64,000 nucleotides of DNA. Source: JAMXLO01 sp963749575. GTDB taxonomy: Bacteria; Pseudomonadota; Alphaproteobacteria; Acetobacterales; Acetobacteraceae. The stretch's first letter is position 1; the number at the start of each line of letters is the position of its first letter. The translations under genes were made by a program, and so were the position numbers. The notes beneath the pieces are model-generated. The model had not been told where the DNA came from and did not search any database. It saw nothing but the letters and a program-made list of their open reading frames with translations. The stretch covers positions 434,001-498,000 of the forward strand of contig CAVVNM010000016.1 in assembly GCA_963749575.1 (NCBI GenBank), given 5' to 3'. This document shows positions 62,688-64,000 of this stretch, one piece after another.

Positions 62688-63714
62688 CCTGGTGTGCCGC
62701 CTCCCCAAGGTGACGCCGCGGGCATCTGCAGGCAATCGGCGGCGGCACGACTGGAGCGGACGGCGGGGGCGGCGATTTCGGGCGGCGCGGCGTCCCGGTG
62801 TGCCGTCGTCGCCGCGGAACAACTGCATCGCCTGCACGATGCCGCCGGCGAGCGCCGCGGACTCCATCGGCACCACCACGACGCGCGTGTTCGGCGCCGA
62901 CGCCAGCGCCTGGAACGCCCGCACATAGCGGTCGGCGATGAAGTAGCGCAGCCCCGCCTGGCCGTGCAGCGTCGCCGCGTCGGATACCATCTGCGTCGCC
63001 TCGGCTTCCGCGCGGGCCAGCGCGACGCGCGCTTCGGCGTCGCGGTTGGCGGCCTGCTGGCGGCCCTCGGCGGACAGGATCAGCGCCTGCTTCTCGCCCT
63101 CGGCACGCAGGATCGCCGCCTGGCGTTCGCCCTCGGCCCGCGCCACCGCCGGCGCGCCGCTCGCGTTCCGCGGTCATCTGCAGGTTCATCGCGCGGATCA
63201 GGTTCTCCGGCGGCTCGATCTTCCGAATTTCGACCCGGCTGACCTTCACACCCCACGGCATCGTGGCGCCATCCAGGATCACCAGCAACGCGGTATTGAT
63301 CCGCTCGCGCGACGAGAGCGTGGCGTCCAGCTCCATCTCACCGATGACCGCGCGGATGTTGGTCATCGCCAGCGTGGTCAGCGCGAGCGTCAGGTTGGTG
63401 ACCTGATACGCCGCCTTCTCCGGTTCCATTACCCGGTAATAGATGATGCCATCGACCGCTACGGTGGCGTTGTCGCGGGTGATGACGCTCTGCTCAGGGA
63501 TCTCGACCACCTGCTCCTGCACATTGAGCTTGCGCCCGACGTGATCGACATAGGGCAGCACGAAATTCAGGCCCGGCTGCAACAGGCGCGTGAACGCGCC
63601 GAAGCGCTCCACCGTCCAGACCTGTCCCTGCGACACGGTCTTCACTCCGGCGAACAGGGTGACCACGACAAGGATCAGCAGGGCGATCCAGACGACGATG
63701 ACGACGTCGGTCAC
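62684..63714 (-). CDS. qmcA: SPFH/band 7 domain protein, QmcA-like (two frameshifts)
   Basis: GTG start at 63714 overlapping the upstream stop (GTGA). One membrane helix (VVIVVWIALLILVVVTLFAG), then the SPFH domain: GFAFTRLLQP-like GAFTRLLQPGLNFVLPYVDH, QVVEIPEQSVITRDNATVAV, INTALLVILDGATMPWGVKV and SRVEIRKIEPPENLIRAMNL. Near 63155 one frameshift leads to the coiled coil ARAEGERQAAILRAEGEKQA; near 62815 another restores a tail ending in a TGA that overlaps the nfeD ATG. Without this second shift the frame reads into nfeD. About 340 residues. Confidence 0.85.
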
Positions 63715-64000
63715 GCTTGAGTGCCCTTCCATTGCAGAATGTAGAGCCCGGCGTCGTAGTCGGTGGCGTAGATCAGCCCGTCCTGCGCCACGAACACGTC
63801 CGCCGTGTGCCGAACCTTGGCGCGGCCGCGCATCGGCTCCGCCCACTGCGTCGGCTGCGGCGGCACGAAGTAGCCGACCTCCTGCGGCCGGTAGGCATCG
63901 GAGATATCGAACACGCGCACCCCTGCGCTCTGCCAGGTGGCGAAGATCGTGGTGGAGCTCTGGAACGAGCCGGGCCGGTTCTCGTGCAGATTATGCGGAC
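63711..64000 (-). CDS. LVIVD-repeat beta-propeller protein, C-terminal part (cut by window edge)
   Basis: The last 95 or so residues, open to the window edge: TTIFATWQSAGVRVFDISDA, YRPQEVGYFVPPQPTQWAEP, KVRHTADVFVAQDGLIYATD and YDAGLYILQWKGTQA. The VRVFDISDAYRPQEVGYF unit is a LVIVD repeat of a propeller of the kind found in many exported proteins. Its stop overlaps the qmcA GTG start by four bases. Confidence 0.8.
   Translation of the reverse strand, partial: PHNLHENRPGSFQSSTTIFATWQSAGVRVFDISDAYRPQEVGYFVPPQPTQWAEPMRGRAKVRHTADVFVAQDGLIYATDYDAGLYILQWKGTQA

Overview
The window is high-GC DNA of an alphaproteobacterium, most probably a member of the Acetobacteraceae. The main evidence is gene order: bamE / ubiquinol-cytochrome c chaperone / DUF177 / rpmF / plsX / fabH / ihfA / merR, pyrB-pyrC-plsY-dprA-topA-rnr-ctp-rpmG-pleD, and lexA-moeA. 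Two GTTC-N7-GTTC boxes, the alphaproteobacterial LexA site, support this. I see no rRNA, tRNA or CRISPR array.

Layout. 1-2.8 kb: an MBOAT acyltransferase start and two SGNH-hydrolase genes (surface O-acetylation type), the second with two SGNH domains. 2.8-9.97 kb: fatty acid/phospholipid initiation and translation genes, interrupted at 6.1-8.3 kb by a phage-like cassette (glycosyltransferase, lipoprotein, holin-like protein). 10-21.3 kb: metabolic and transport genes (thiL, an FAD/Fe-S dehydrogenase, serine-glyoxylate aminotransferase, GST). 21.3-34.9 kb: a decayed methyltransferase, a PleD-type diguanylate cyclase, then a long minus-strand housekeeping run from pyrB to rpmG with a vapBC pair inserted. 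35-37 kb: an SOS-box gene of unknown function, a large palindromic element and a strong small-RNA candidate with its own FNR/FixK box. 37-46 kb: gltX, comEC, tonB, and a histidine kinase/response regulator pair divergent from a TonB-dependent receptor with a direct-repeat operator between them. 46-50.8 kb: lexA, moeA, a ketopantoate-reductase-like gene, creatininase, DNA glycosylase. 51-55.8 kb: a decay zone of transporter, M20 hydrolase and solute-binding-protein remnants, split by a complete IS66-family element with an exact 8-bp target duplication. 55.8-64 kb: DUF1501/DUF1800 pair, a second-type EF-G, an orphan BrnA-like protein, two NTF2-fold proteins, and nfeD-qmcA-LVIVD.

Many genes are broken by single-base frameshifts, including normally conserved ones (lexA, moeA, dprA, qmcA, fusA-like). 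This suggests that indel errors in the assembly are mixed with true pseudogenes. For such genes the span given is the reconstructed gene, not one open frame. Family assignments are from recognition of protein motifs by eye; no database search was run.
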